64,000 bases of DNA from Nonomuraea cypriaca (GCF_015645445.1 NZ_JADOGI010000004.1:60693-124692), one strand, 5' to 3'. Shown: positions 8,983 to 17,957, numbered from the stretch's first letter. Made by a program: numbers and translations. Notes: generated by a model not told the origin, from the sequence alone.

Positions 8983-10805
8983 CGCGTCACCTGCGCTTCC
9001 GGCAGCGGGTACGGGAACGCGCCCGTCACGCCGATCTTGTCGTACTCCATCTTCGAGGCGTCGAAGCCGTCAGCCCAGTTGGCGTTCGTGACCTCGTTGC
9101 ACTGGTAGCTCTGGTACTTGTCGTCGCTGACCTCGCCGACCTCGATGTTGTCGAAGGTGAAGCCGCAGCCGCCGGCGTCCATGTGGACGCCCCGCGTGCC
9201 GCTGTCCGGCATCGCCCCGGCGGGGTCGTTGATGACGTCCCCGATCACCATCTGGGAGACGTGGTTGTCCACGTCGTGCGGCTCGGTGTTGTTGACCCCG
9301 TAGGTGTAGAAGGCGCCCATGTCGCCGCTGTCCAGGCCGGCCTCGTCGATGCGGATGTAGGAGAACCGGTTGTTGCGGGCGTAGTTGTCCTCGTCCGCGA
9401 TCTCGGGACGCACTTCGAGGCTGATGCCGTAGCGGGCGCTGTGCTTCACCGCGATGTGGCTGATCTCGTTGTTGCCCGTGCTCATCAGCTCGATGCCGGA
9501 CGCGTCGCCGGGTACGAGCTCGCCGACGTGGTAGATGTAGTTATTCGTGATCGTGTGATGTCCGGAAATATCCCCCTCGCCCGGGTATCCGCCCTCGACC
9601 TTGATGCCGTCGGCGCCGATGTTCTCCAGCAGGCTGTCGGCCACCTTGACCCGCTCGTTCGCGAACAGCAGGTAGATGCCCATGTACCCGCTGTCCGACA
9701 GGCGCAGCCCGGTCAGGTCGATGTCCCGCGAGTTCGTCACCGTGACCATGCCGAACCGGTTGCGCGGCATCTCGATCTGCCGGTCGTACACGGGATACTC
9801 GTGCTCGTAGCCCGAGTCGCCCTCGCTGATCCACCCGGCGCGGTACCAATCGACGAAGTCGCTGTACTGCAGCGCCAGCCCGTCGAAGGCGAGGTTCTGG
9901 ACGCGCTTCTCGGGGCTCGTGCCCTTGAGCGAGAGGATCGTCTTCACGGTCGGGGCCACGACCTTGTCGATCGAGCCCTTCGGCCAGTAGTAGACCTCGC
10001 TGTTGGCGAAGTCGAAGTAGTACTCACCGGGCTGGTCGAGGAAGCGCAGCGTGTTCTGCAGGAAGTAACGCGAGCCGCTGCGGCTGTTGACGAACGAGTA
10101 GCGGGCCCAGTGGTCGAGGGTGAAGAAGTTCTTGCGGAAGTCGGCGCCGCCCAGCGGCACGGTGTCGGTGAACCAGCTCCACGAGCCGCCCGACCAGACC
10201 ACGACCTGGGCGTTCTCGTCGAAGTCGGCGTCCCATTCGACGGGCACGTCCTCAGGCTTGAAGTAGAGCCACTGGTGCACCGCCTCCTTCTCCGGCTCGC
10301 CGAGCACCGAGAACAGGTAGGGCGACCACAGGTCGTCGCTGGTCCGGTTCGGGTAGCGGGCGGTGGTGGCGCGCTTTCCGTCCTCGAACAGCGTGTAGAA
10401 GCTCCGGTCGACCTTGGTCTTGTAGATGTCGTCCTTGTACTTCTGCCAGCCGGTGAGCGGCTTGGCGCCGAGCAGGCGGGCCTTGCCCGGCCCGTCCGCA
10501 CTGCGGTAGGTGATCTTGTGGCCGTTCTGGCCGGAGTCGGCGTCGGTGAACTCGATGGTCTTGTCGACCACGTAGTCGCCGGCCTTGACGTTGACCACGA
10601 TGTCGCAGTTCTGGTGCCGCTTCTTGGCCCGGAGCTGGTCGCGGGCCTGCTCGATGGACTTCCACGGGCTACGGGAGCTGCCGTCGCCGCTGTCGCTGCC
10701 TGAGGGGGAGACGTAGTAGTCGCAGCCGCGTCCGGCCACCGCCGGGGCCGGGTTCGTTAATCCGCCGATGAGTAAGACGATCGCGCCGACAGACCTGAGG
10801 ATCAC
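8979..10805 (-). CDS. Secreted beta-helix protein, GH141-like (copy 1)
   Basis: A 608-residue paralogue of the next gene. The frame runs open far upstream, but the real start is the GTG at 10805, which overlaps the RraA-like gene's TGA (GTGA), has AAAGGAG correctly placed and begins a signal peptide (ILRSVGAIVLLIGGLTNPAP). The mature part starts CDYYVSPSGSDSGDGSS and follows the same domain plan: an N-terminal sandwich with GDYVVDKTIEF, then the beta-helix with GADGIKVEGGYPGEGD and a conserved C-terminus GVTGAFPYPLPEAQ. Two copies in tandem suggest different linkages or chain positions in one substrate. Confidence 0.8.
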   Translation of the reverse strand: MILRSVGAIVLLIGGLTNPAPAVAGRGCDYYVSPSGSDSGDGSSRSPWKSIEQARDQLRAKKRHQNCDIVVNVKAGDYVVDKTIEFTDADSGQNGHKITYRSADGPGKARLLGAKPLTGWQKYKDDIYKTKVDRSFYTLFEDGKRATTARYPNRTSDDLWSPYLFSVLGEPEKEAVHQWLYFKPEDVPVEWDADFDENAQVVVWSGGSWSWFTDTVPLGGADFRKNFFTLDHWARYSFVNSRSGSRYFLQNTLRFLDQPGEYYFDFANSEVYYWPKGSIDKVVAPTVKTILSLKGTSPEKRVQNLAFDGLALQYSDFVDWYRAGWISEGDSGYEHEYPVYDRQIEMPRNRFGMVTVTNSRDIDLTGLRLSDSGYMGIYLLFANERVKVADSLLENIGADGIKVEGGYPGEGDISGHHTITNNYIYHVGELVPGDASGIELMSTGNNEISHIAVKHSARYGISLEVRPEIADEDNYARNNRFSYIRIDEAGLDSGDMGAFYTYGVNNTEPHDVDNHVSQMVIGDVINDPAGAMPDSGTRGVHMDAGGCGFTFDNIEVGEVSDDKYQSYQCNEVTNANWADGFDASKMEYDKIGVTGAFPYPLPEAQVTR

Positions 10806-11569
10806 TGGCTCTCCTTTACATCCCGCCACCGCTCGTACTCGGCGCGGGTCTCGGGGGTGAGTGGGTAATAGTCGGAAAGCGCCCCGCCCTCCTCGATGCG
10901 GGCGCGGCTGTAGCGCTCCCACTGCTCGTGGTCGGCGGCGGCGTCCAGCACGGACTGGGCGCGCCTGCGCGGCACGATCACGGCGCCGTCGTCGTCCGCC
11001 ACGGCCAGGTCGCCGGGCAGCGCGAGCGTCCCGCCGACGGCCACCGGCACGTCGTACGCCCACGGGAACAGCTCGGCCTGCGAGGCGTAGTGCGGGGTCG
11101 CGCCCGTGCACCAGATCGGCAACCCGACGCCGCTCACCCTGGGCAGGTCCCTGATCCGGCCGTCCACGACGATGCCCGCGCCGCCCCTGCGCTTGAAGTA
11201 GCGGACCAGCATGTCGCCGAAGCAGCCGGTGTAGGCGCTGCCGTACGCCTGCACGACCAGCACGTCGCCCGGCTCGATCGCCTCCAGGACGGCCCACAGC
11301 GCGGTGTGCCGCTCGACGTACTCCTGGCCGAGTCCGGACGCGATGTCCTCGCGCTGCGGCATGAACTGCAGCGTGCGGACCCGGCCGGCGATCTTCTGTC
11401 CAGGCGCGATGGGACGAGGTCCCTCGACGAAGGTCCGCCTGATGCCCTGCCCGTGCAGCTTGGCGCAGGCGGTGGCCGAGCTGACCCGCGACAGCCCCGC
11501 CACGAGGACGGGATCGGGTTCGGCGGGCAGCGGCCCGCGAACGGGAAGATCCCAGATGGCGTCGTCCAT
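10802..11569 (-). CDS. RraA-like/HMG-aldolase family protein
   Basis: A 255-residue protein of the RraA/dimethylmenaquinone methyltransferase-like fold, which includes 4-hydroxy-4-methyl-2-oxoglutarate and other oxo-acid aldolases. Diagnostic motifs are ATACAKLHGQGIRRT, the central GDVLVVQAYGSAYTGCFGDM and AGIVVDGRIRDLP with its R-D pair, then GDLAVADDDGAVIVP. The ATG at 11569 has GAGGAG upstream and lies 8 nt after the preceding gene. In sugar-acid operons such proteins often act as aldolases or hydrolyases on a keto-acid; here the substrate is unknown. It heads the beta-helix pair with GTGA coupling, so all three are made together. Confidence 0.85.
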   Translation of the reverse strand: MDDAIWDLPVRGPLPAEPDPVLVAGLSRVSSATACAKLHGQGIRRTFVEGPRPIAPGQKIAGRVRTLQFMPQREDIASGLGQEYVERHTALWAVLEAIEPGDVLVVQAYGSAYTGCFGDMLVRYFKRRGGAGIVVDGRIRDLPRVSGVGLPIWCTGATPHYASQAELFPWAYDVPVAVGGTLALPGDLAVADDDGAVIVPRRRAQSVLDAAADHEQWERYSRARIEEGGALSDYYPLTPETRAEYERWRDVKESQ

Positions 11570-11577
11570 GAAACTCC

Positions 11578-13482
11578 TCAGTAGTGCTGGTGTGACGGCG
11601 TGCGGACGCGCGCGGTCGTGTGCAGGTCGAGCCGGATGCGGTGGCCGGGCGGCAACTCGACGAGCAGCCGCGGCCCGTCCACCGTCACCTCCTGCTCGGT
11701 CTCGGTGGCCGGGGGAGAGGTGTAGGCACGGGGGTCGCCGGGATAGCCGGCGTCGGCCCTGGTGACCACCGCGCGGTCGATGCGGTGCTCGCCGAACGCG
11801 CCGGCCTGCACGACGACCCTGCGGGGGCGGGTGAGGCCGAGGTTCACCAGCTCGACGCGGGTGCCGTCGGGGCGTACCGAGTCGACCAGCGCGGCCACGT
11901 CCGGGGGCAGTCCTGGGCGGTGACGGTCGGCGTCGAAGTACGCCAGCCTGGCCGGCAGCAGGCCGCCGTTGTAGAGCACCTGCGGGGTGCCGGTGGCGAG
12001 CTGGAGCAGCGCCTCGGTGAGCACCGGGTTGAGCCGCTGCCAGTGGTGCACGTGGATGGTGGCCAGGTCCGCGGTGTCGGCGTCGATGAGCGCCATCCGC
12101 CGCTGCACCTGGCTGAGCGCGGTGGCCAGCATCGCCTCGGGGAAGCCGGGGTTGGCGCCGCGCAGGAACTCCAGCCAGGGCGCCTCGTGCCCGGCCTCCT
12201 CCTTGTTGCGGAACGGCCGCACCGACGTCCAGTCGTAGCCGGAGGCGGCGCGCAGCCGGTCGAGCCGCTCGGCGTCCCCATGGGCGAGGCTCGCGTGCCA
12301 GAGCCAGACCGGCAGGCCGAGCTGCGGCGGCTGGAAGTCGAACCAGCCCTGGTCGTCGTGCCGGTTGGGCACCAGCATGGTCGGCTTGCCCGCCTCGTCG
12401 CCCAGCTCGGCCAGCCAGCGGTCGCTGATGCTCATGTCCGTCTCGGTGACGCCGGCCTGGATCGCACGGTCGTACACGGTCTCCAGTGGGTCGCGGCCGA
12501 TGGCGAGCGCGGCCTCGTCGCCGGTCAGCAGGTGGGCGTTCACCGCGGCGATCGCGGCGGCGGCGCCGACGCTGTAAAGGCCGTGCGGCCACTGCCAGCC
12601 GTAGTTGCCGCCATACCAGCGGCCGCCGTGCAGCTCGCCGACCTCGCCTGACGGGCCCACGTTGTCGGGCAGGATCCCGTCGTTGGCCTCGGCCCTGCGC
12701 TGCCAGGCGCCGATGTAACGCAGCGCCCAGTCGCGGTAGCGGTCGTCGCCGTCGTACAGCCAGGCGTTGACGGCGAGGCTGGTCGCGGCCAGGTTGACGG
12801 CCACGTCCCCGCGGCCGATGCGCTCGCTCATCGCCGCGCCCATGCGGGCCGCGTTGCACGGGTCGGCCAGGTCCGCCCACTCGGCGATGCCCGGCAGGTC
12901 ACGCAGCGGCAGGCCGAACGGCCGCATGCTGACCAGGTCCGTGTGGTAGGAGGCCCACTCCCACTGCAGGCCGTAGCGGGGGCCGCCGGCGCCGTTGTGC
13001 GGGGCGCGGATGATGTCGTGCTCCGCGTCGTAGTTGGCCGAGCCGGGCAGGTAGAGATCGGCGAAGCGGCGGGCGCGCTCGCGGAAGCGCTCGTCGCGGG
13101 GGTCGGCGGCGCAGATGCCGTAGAACAGCAGCATCGACTCGCCCTGGTGGAACCAGTCGTAGCCGCGCTCGAACTCCTCCACCAGATAGCCCAGCTCGGT
13201 GAGCTGCGCGGTCACGCCCTCCCAGTGGTGCTTGGCCGCGTCCAGCAGGTCGTCGGCGCCGCCGAGCTGGTAGAGCGCCGGCCAGTTGAAGAACGCCTCG
13301 TAGAAGTCGTCGGCGCCGTCCCGGTCGGCGGCGGGGCCGTGGTAGATGAGCCGCCCGTCGGGCCCGCAGTAGCGGGCGGCGAACGCCCGCCAGGCCTCGT
13401 CCAGGGCGTCGAACAGCCTGCGCTCGAGCACCGCCCAGGCCGGCGGCACGCCGAGCGGGACGGTCGCAGTGATTTCCCGCAT
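11578..13482 (-). CDS. Unrecognised 634-residue protein, likely alpha/alpha barrel
   Basis: No signal peptide, so probably cytoplasmic. The frame is open to 13761, but the ATG at 13482 has GGGAGAGG upstream and the residues before it come from a repeat tract. It is rich in helical segments with aromatic and acidic clusters (GYDWFHQGESMLLFYG; GGRWYGGNYGWQWPHGLYSV; NKEEAGHEAPWLEFL) that resemble the (alpha/alpha)6 barrels of glycosidases and polysaccharide lyases. The last 120 residues look like a beta-sandwich (VELVNLGLTRPRRVVVQ and after). It lies between a sugar ABC importer and the RraA/GH141-like genes in one run, so it probably acts on an imported oligosaccharide. I cannot name its family. 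Confidence 0.75.
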   Translation of the reverse strand: MREITATVPLGVPPAWAVLERRLFDALDEAWRAFAARYCGPDGRLIYHGPAADRDGADDFYEAFFNWPALYQLGGADDLLDAAKHHWEGVTAQLTELGYLVEEFERGYDWFHQGESMLLFYGICAADPRDERFRERARRFADLYLPGSANYDAEHDIIRAPHNGAGGPRYGLQWEWASYHTDLVSMRPFGLPLRDLPGIAEWADLADPCNAARMGAAMSERIGRGDVAVNLAATSLAVNAWLYDGDDRYRDWALRYIGAWQRRAEANDGILPDNVGPSGEVGELHGGRWYGGNYGWQWPHGLYSVGAAAAIAAVNAHLLTGDEAALAIGRDPLETVYDRAIQAGVTETDMSISDRWLAELGDEAGKPTMLVPNRHDDQGWFDFQPPQLGLPVWLWHASLAHGDAERLDRLRAASGYDWTSVRPFRNKEEAGHEAPWLEFLRGANPGFPEAMLATALSQVQRRMALIDADTADLATIHVHHWQRLNPVLTEALLQLATGTPQVLYNGGLLPARLAYFDADRHRPGLPPDVAALVDSVRPDGTRVELVNLGLTRPRRVVVQAGAFGEHRIDRAVVTRADAGYPGDPRAYTSPPATETEQEVTVDGPRLLVELPPGHRIRLDLHTTARVRTPSHQHY

Positions 13483-13497
13483 CTTCTGCCTCTCCCT

Positions 13498-13558
13498 GCT
13501 ATCCCTCGGTGGGCTATCCCTCGGTGGGCTATCCCTCGGTTGGGCTATCCCTTGGTGG
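13498..13558. repeat. 15-bp repeat x4 carrying the permease stop codon
   Basis: Units at 13498-13512, 13513-13527, 13528-13543 (one extra base) and 13544-13558. On the minus strand the unit is CCACCGAGGGATAGC. The copy at 13544-13558 is the permease's own last codons (T-K-G-stop), so three further copies of its end lie downstream. Confidence 0.95.
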
Positions 13559-14351
13559 CTCCGGCCGTGAGGCCGCTGATGATGTGCCGTTGCATGAAGA
13601 CGAAGAAGACCAGCAGCGGGGCGATGGCCAGCAGCAGCGTCGGGAAGACCACCGTGTAGTCGGTGGAGTACTGGCTGACCGCCGCGTAGACGCCGGTGGT
13701 CACCGTGTAGAGTCCGCTGCCCGGGCCCAGGATGATCTGCGGGTTCACGAAGTCGTTCCACACCGAGAAGGTGTTCAGGATGACCATCGTGGCGACCGCG
13801 GGCCGCATCAGCGGGAAGACGATCCGCCAGAACGTACGCAGCCGCCCCGCCCCGTCCACCGCCGCCGCCTGGTCGAGGACGGCCGGGATGGTGGCGATGT
13901 ACGCGGCGTACAGGAAGATCGAGAACGGGAGGGTGAGTGTGGTCTCGAACAGGACGAACCCGCGGATGGTGCCCATCAGGCCGAGGGTCTTGAGCACGTA
14001 CACGACGGGGATGACCAGCACCTGGCCCGGGATGAACGTGCCGGCCAGGAAGAACAGCATGAGGACACGGAACCTGCGCTTGGGGCTGCGCGCGATCACG
14101 TACGCGGCCGGGGCGGCCAGCACCACCGACAGCACGTTGACCGCCACCACGAACAGCAGCGTGATCGCGTATCCCTTGAACACGTTGAACTGCGCGTTCG
14201 TCAGCGCCCTGGCCAGCGGCTTCAGCGTCAGCCCGCCCAGCCCGAACGGGTTGGCCAGGATGTCCTGCTGACCCTTGAACGCGTTGACGGCCAGCACGTA
14301 GAGCGGGACGAGCATGAAGGCGACGGTCGCCCAGAGGAACGTCTTTCTCAC
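13545..14351 (-). CDS. Sugar ABC transporter permease (MalG type)
   Basis: A 268-residue inner-membrane component of a carbohydrate importer of the CUT1 type. Six spans are visible, with the EAA loop near residues 180-200 (AAAVDGAGRLRTFWRIVFPL) that docks to the ATPase. The GTG at 14351 overlaps the preceding permease stop (GTGA). No ATPase gene is in the cluster; as in other actinomycetes it may share a general ATPase such as MsiK encoded elsewhere. The C-terminal codons are the source of the 15-bp repeats. Confidence 0.92.
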   Translation of the reverse strand: MRKTFLWATVAFMLVPLYVLAVNAFKGQQDILANPFGLGGLTLKPLARALTNAQFNVFKGYAITLLFVVAVNVLSVVLAAPAAYVIARSPKRRFRVLMLFFLAGTFIPGQVLVIPVVYVLKTLGLMGTIRGFVLFETTLTLPFSIFLYAAYIATIPAVLDQAAAVDGAGRLRTFWRIVFPLMRPAVATMVILNTFSVWNDFVNPQIILGPGSGLYTVTTGVYAAVSQYSTDYTVVFPTLLLAIAPLLVFFVFMQRHIISGLTAGATKG

Positions 14352-15289
14352 TGGTGCACCGCCAGCTCCCCGCGCCTGCGCAGTTTCGTCACCACGAACG
14401 CCAGCGCCGCCGTCACCAGCATGAGGATCACCGACTGGGCCGAGCCGAAGCCGAGGCGGGCGTCGTGGAAGGAGTTCCACAGGATGAGGTAGGCGACGGT
14501 CTGCGTCTGCCCGGCCGGTCCGCCCGCCGTCAGCGACACCACCAGGTCGTACGTCTTGAGCAACGTCACCAGCGACAACACGATGTTCACCGTCACTGAC
14601 GGGCCCAGCGCGGGCAGCGTCACGTTCCTGAACACCTGCCACCGGGTCGCCCCGTCGATCCGCGCCGCCTCGATCAGCGAGTGCGGCACCGCCTGCAGCC
14701 CGGCCAGGTAGAGCACCACGTTGACGCCGAACCCGGCCCACACGAGCACCGCGATCATGGTGACCGTGGCCCAGGTCGGATCGGACAGGAACGGCAGCAC
14801 CTCCCCGCCCCACGTGGTCACCAGGTTGTTGACCGCGCCGGTGGTGCCGAGGATGGCCGACCACAGGAAACCGACAACAAGGGCGCTGAGCACGTGCGGA
14901 TAGAACAGCACGATCCGGAAGAACGCGTTGGCCTTCGAGGCGCCGTTCACCAGGAGGGCGAAGCCGAGGCCGAGCAGGTTCAGCCCGGCGGTGCCGGCCG
15001 CCGCCACCAGCAGCGTGACGAGGGAGGCGCGGCGCAGCTCGGGGTCGTCAAGGAGGTCGGCGTAGTTGGCGGCGCCGACGAAGGCCGGGTCGGCGCTGAA
15101 GCCGTCCCAGTCGGTCAGGCTCAGGTAGAGCGCCAGGCCGACCGGGACGATCAGCATCACGACGTAGAGGATGGTGGCGGGGGCGACCATGATCGTGGTG
15201 GCCAGGCCGTCGAGTCTCCTCCTGGCCGGGCCGTCGAATCTCCCCCCGGCCTGGGTGGTGACGAGGGGTGCTTCCCGGGTGAGGGTCAT
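14348..15289 (-). CDS. Sugar ABC transporter permease (MalF type)
   Basis: A 313-residue partner permease with an extended N-terminus and six spans beginning TTIMVAPATILYVVMLIVPV. The EAA loop reads EAARIDGATRWQVFRNVTLP. The ATG at 15289 overlaps the binding-protein stop (ATGA), giving the standard order binding protein, MalF-like, MalG-like. Its role is import of an oligosaccharide released by the nearby glycosidases; the sugar cannot be read from the sequence. Confidence 0.92.
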   Translation of the reverse strand: MTLTREAPLVTTQAGGRFDGPARRRLDGLATTIMVAPATILYVVMLIVPVGLALYLSLTDWDGFSADPAFVGAANYADLLDDPELRRASLVTLLVAAAGTAGLNLLGLGFALLVNGASKANAFFRIVLFYPHVLSALVVGFLWSAILGTTGAVNNLVTTWGGEVLPFLSDPTWATVTMIAVLVWAGFGVNVVLYLAGLQAVPHSLIEAARIDGATRWQVFRNVTLPALGPSVTVNIVLSLVTLLKTYDLVVSLTAGGPAGQTQTVAYLILWNSFHDARLGFGSAQSVILMLVTAALAFVVTKLRRRGELAVHQ

Positions 15290-16566
15290 GATCGTCCGGC
15301 CAGCCAGCGGTCCACGCCCTCGGCCACTTCCTTGGGCGACTTGCCCACGTACAGGCCCTGGACCTCGGTGTTCCACGCGGCGTTGAAGCCCTTGGGCAGG
15401 GTCGCGTCGCCGTACCCCTCGCCCTGCGGGACCCCGGACGGCGCGCCGTCGAGGATCTCCTGCACCTGCTTCTCCAGCGGCGTGAACTCGCGCTCCACGC
15501 CGGTGCGGAAGTTGCCGTCCTGCTTGAGCTGGCTCTCGACCGCCGCCGGGTCGGTGACGAGCCACTGGACCAGCTTGAGCGCCGCGTCCTTGTTGGGGGT
15601 GGACTTGAGGATCATGTACGGCGCCGCGAGCGTCTCACCCTGCGGGCCCGGATACTGCTGGCCCTCCTCGACCGGGGCGGGGAAGACGCCCACCTCGAAG
15701 TCCTTGTCGGCCTTGGCCTCTGAGGCGGTGAACCAGCTCCCCATGACGTACATGGCCGACTTGCCGGTCAGGAAGGCGGTCTCGGCGTCGGCGTTCTTCA
15801 TGCCCAGGGCGTTCTTGTCGATGTACCCCTTGCCGATCCAGGAGTGGTAGCGCTCCAGGTAGGGCAGCAGCGACTCGCCGGCCTTGATCGTGCCCGCCTT
15901 GACGTCCTGCTGCCAGGTGGGATGCGTCTGGGCGCGGGACGGGTTGGACAGCTGGAGGAGCTGCAGGCCGGTGAGGAAGTCGCCGCCCGTCTGCAACGGC
16001 AGGTAGCCGGCCGACTTGAGCTTGCCCATGGCCGTCTCGAGCTCGTCGAACGTCTTCGGCGGCTGCTCGATCCCGGCCTTGCCGAACGCGGACTTGTTGT
16101 AGAAGACCAGCGACTGCGCCTGCACGCCGACGCCGGCCGTGTAGATCTTGCCGCCCAGCTTGGCCTGCTCGGCCAGCGGCGTGTCCCTGGCCCAGGCCTG
16201 GTCGCTCAGGTCGAGCAGCTGCTCGGCCAGCGTCTCGTCGGCCATCAGCGTCTCGACCACGTCGGGCGCGTTGCCGGCGGCGAGCTGCTGGGGCAGCGTG
16301 TCCGCCACGCCCTTGCCGGTCGGGGCCTCGATCTTGACGTCGATGCCGGGGTTGGCCTGCTCGAACGGCTTGACCAGCCCGTCCCAGTAGACCTGGGTGA
16401 GGTTCGGGCTGATGTTGACCAGCATCCTGACCGTGATCTGGCCGCCCTCGCTCTGCTGCGCTGAGGACTCACCGGCGAAGCCGCCCCCGCCGCAGCCGGT
16501 GAGCACGAGCAGGCAACCGAGGGCTGACAGGGCGAGGGATGTGTGGGGGGTGTGGGGGGAACGCAT
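15286..16566 (-). CDS. Sugar ABC transporter binding lipoprotein
   Basis: A 426-residue extracellular solute-binding protein (family 1). The signal peptide ends in the lipobox LVLTGC (Cys near residue 24), so it is membrane anchored. Typical features are ITVRMLVNISPNLTQVYWDG, then FEQANPGIDVKIE, LLDLSDQAWARD, and a C-terminal helix (PKEVAEGVDRWLA). ATG at 16566 with GGAGG upstream. It is first gene of the importer and is divergent from the chimeric GntR regulator, whose protein probably controls this promoter. Confidence 0.92.
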   Translation of the reverse strand: MRSPHTPHTSLALSALGCLLVLTGCGGGGFAGESSAQQSEGGQITVRMLVNISPNLTQVYWDGLVKPFEQANPGIDVKIEAPTGKGVADTLPQQLAAGNAPDVVETLMADETLAEQLLDLSDQAWARDTPLAEQAKLGGKIYTAGVGVQAQSLVFYNKSAFGKAGIEQPPKTFDELETAMGKLKSAGYLPLQTGGDFLTGLQLLQLSNPSRAQTHPTWQQDVKAGTIKAGESLLPYLERYHSWIGKGYIDKNALGMKNADAETAFLTGKSAMYVMGSWFTASEAKADKDFEVGVFPAPVEEGQQYPGPQGETLAAPYMILKSTPNKDAALKLVQWLVTDPAAVESQLKQDGNFRTGVEREFTPLEKQVQEILDGAPSGVPQGEGYGDATLPKGFNAAWNTEVQGLYVGKSPKEVAEGVDRWLAGRS

Positions 16567-16715
16567 CGCACCTCCAAGGGGGCGAGATCTGCGACGCCTT
16601 TTAATGGGTCGTTACTCGATTAGCGATTATTTAATACGTTGGTAACAGGGGTCGGTCAAGGGGTTATGTGGTGCTACAAATCCGTTTCCAGCGGGTGGCT
16701 GAGTCATAAATGCAT

Positions 16716-16730
16716 TAGAGTAGCCGCGTG
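16716..16730 (+). promoter_or_regulatory. -10 box for a leaderless GTG start
   Basis: TAGAGT (16716-16721) ends 6 nt before the GTG at 16728, and there is no Shine-Dalgarno sequence. This is the usual arrangement of a leaderless actinomycete mRNA. An AATGCATT palindrome just upstream (about 16708-16715) abuts the box and could be an autoregulatory site. The rest of the 160-nt divergent gap is AT-rich for this genome and holds no gene. Confidence 0.45.
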
Positions 16731-17957
16731 TCTGGACGAGATGATGACAAGCGGCTGGTGTTGAGTGCGGAGGAGCGCTCCGCGCTGCGGGCGTGGGCGG
16801 AGGCGCCGGGCGGCGCGCTGGCCCTGCGCAGCCGCATCGTGCTGGCCTGCGCCGATGAGCCGTCCCGCAAGGAGATCGCGGCGGGGCTGGCGGTGAGCGC
16901 GGCGACCGTGGCCAAGTGGCGGGCCAGGTTCGTGGAGCGGGGGCTGGACGGGCTGGCGGACGCGCCGCGTCCCGGCCGCCCGCGCAGCGCGGAGCGGCAG
17001 GAGGCCGAGCGGGTGATCGCGGCCGCCGTCGGAGGAGCGGCGGTGCCGTCCACCCGCACGGTGGCCGCGCAGCTCGGACTGTCGCAGTCCACGGTGGCGC
17101 GGATCTGGCAGGAGCAGCAGATCGCGCCGTCCGCCTCCCGGCTGTTGCCCAGGGAGCTGCTGTCGGACCGGGTCTACGCGCTGCTGCGCGGCTGGGTCGT
17201 CTCCGGTGAGCTGGTGGCGGGGCAGCGGCTCGTGGAAGCCGAGATCGCCAGAAGGGTCGGCACCAGTCAGGCCCCGGCCAGGGAGGCGATCAAGCGGTTG
17301 GCGCACGAGGGCCTGGTCATCTCCTATCCGAACCGAGGTAGTTACGTCGCGGAGATCTCGGACGAGCAGGCCCGGGAGGTTCGCGACATCAGGGTGTTGC
17401 TGGAGGAGTATGCCGCACGCGGCGCCGCCGTCCGCATCCAGGCGGAGACGCTGCGGCAGCTCTCGGCCGACGTCCTGGCCATGCGGCAGGCCGCCCGCGA
17501 CGGTGACATCGGGGCGTTCAGGGACGCCGACCTGGCATTCCACCGGCGGGTGTGCGCCGCCTGCGGCAACTCCTTCCTCCTGCGGTTGTGGCGGACCATC
17601 GAGTCCAACCTGTGGAGCCTGCACGTGGTGGGCAACCCGCTGTACGACGGCGACTGGACGGCGATGGCCGGTCACCACGACGACCTGGTGGCCGCGCTGG
17701 CCTCGGGAGACCCGGACGAGGCGGCCCGCCTGTTCGCGGCCCACGCCCGCGGCGAGGCCTCCCGCACCCGCCCGGCCCACACCCGCGGCGAGGACTCCTG
17801 CACCGATCCGGCCCACACCCACGGGGAGGACTCCAGCCCCCGCCCCGGGGCCGCGGTCCCGGAGGCCGTGGCCCCGGAGGAGGGCGCGGAGGAGGGCGCG
17901 GAGGAGGGCGCGGAGGAGGGCGCGGAGGAGGGCGCCGAGGTCAGCCCTGGGGTGTGA
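16728..17957 (+). CDS. Chimeric regulator: IS630-type HTH + GntR/FCD
   Basis: A 409-residue protein with two unrelated DNA-binding parts. Residues 10-140 match the bipartite helix-turn-helix of IS630/Tc1-like transposases ([16 protein letters not shown], then [44 protein letters not shown]). From about residue 145 comes a complete GntR winged helix ([19 protein letters not shown] to [12 protein letters not shown]) and an FCD ligand domain with metal-type residues in DLAFHRRVC and HHDDLVAAL. The tail is low complexity: two PAHTxGEDS motifs and five EEGA repeats (about 384-403). It is divergent from the sugar importer and probably represses it in response to a sugar acid. Its end overlaps the convergent GH95 gene by 17 bp. 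Confidence 0.85.
   Translation: MSGRDDDKRLVLSAEERSALRAWAEAPGGALALRSRIVLACADEPSRKEIAAGLAVSAATVAKWRARFVERGLDGLADAPRPGRPRSAERQEAERVIAAAVGGAAVPSTRTVAAQLGLSQSTVARIWQEQQIAPSASRLLPRELLSDRVYALLRGWVVSGELVAGQRLVEAEIARRVGTSQAPAREAIKRLAHEGLVISYPNRGSYVAEISDEQAREVRDIRVLLEEYAARGAAVRIQAETLRQLSADVLAMRQAARDGDIGAFRDADLAFHRRVCAACGNSFLLRLWRTIESNLWSLHVVGNPLYDGDWTAMAGHHDDLVAALASGDPDEAARLFAAHARGEASRTRPAHTRGEDSCTDPAHTHGEDSSPRPGAAVPEAVAPEEGAEEGAEEGAEEGAEEGAEVSPGV

Noticed and set aside
7021..9108. Long open frame of 695 codons on the + strand opposite the beta-helix gene
   Set aside because: High-GC shadow frame; composition is Val/Asp/Arg biased without motifs, while the minus strand encodes a clear secreted beta-helix protein.
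9183..10703. 506-codon + frame opposite the first beta-helix paralogue
   Set aside because: Shadow frame that mirrors the one over the second paralogue; it exists only because the two genes are homologous.
13545..16566. Sugar importer taken as incomplete because it lacks an ATPase gene
   Set aside because: CUT1 importers of actinomycetes commonly use a shared ATPase encoded elsewhere, so absence is not evidence of damage.
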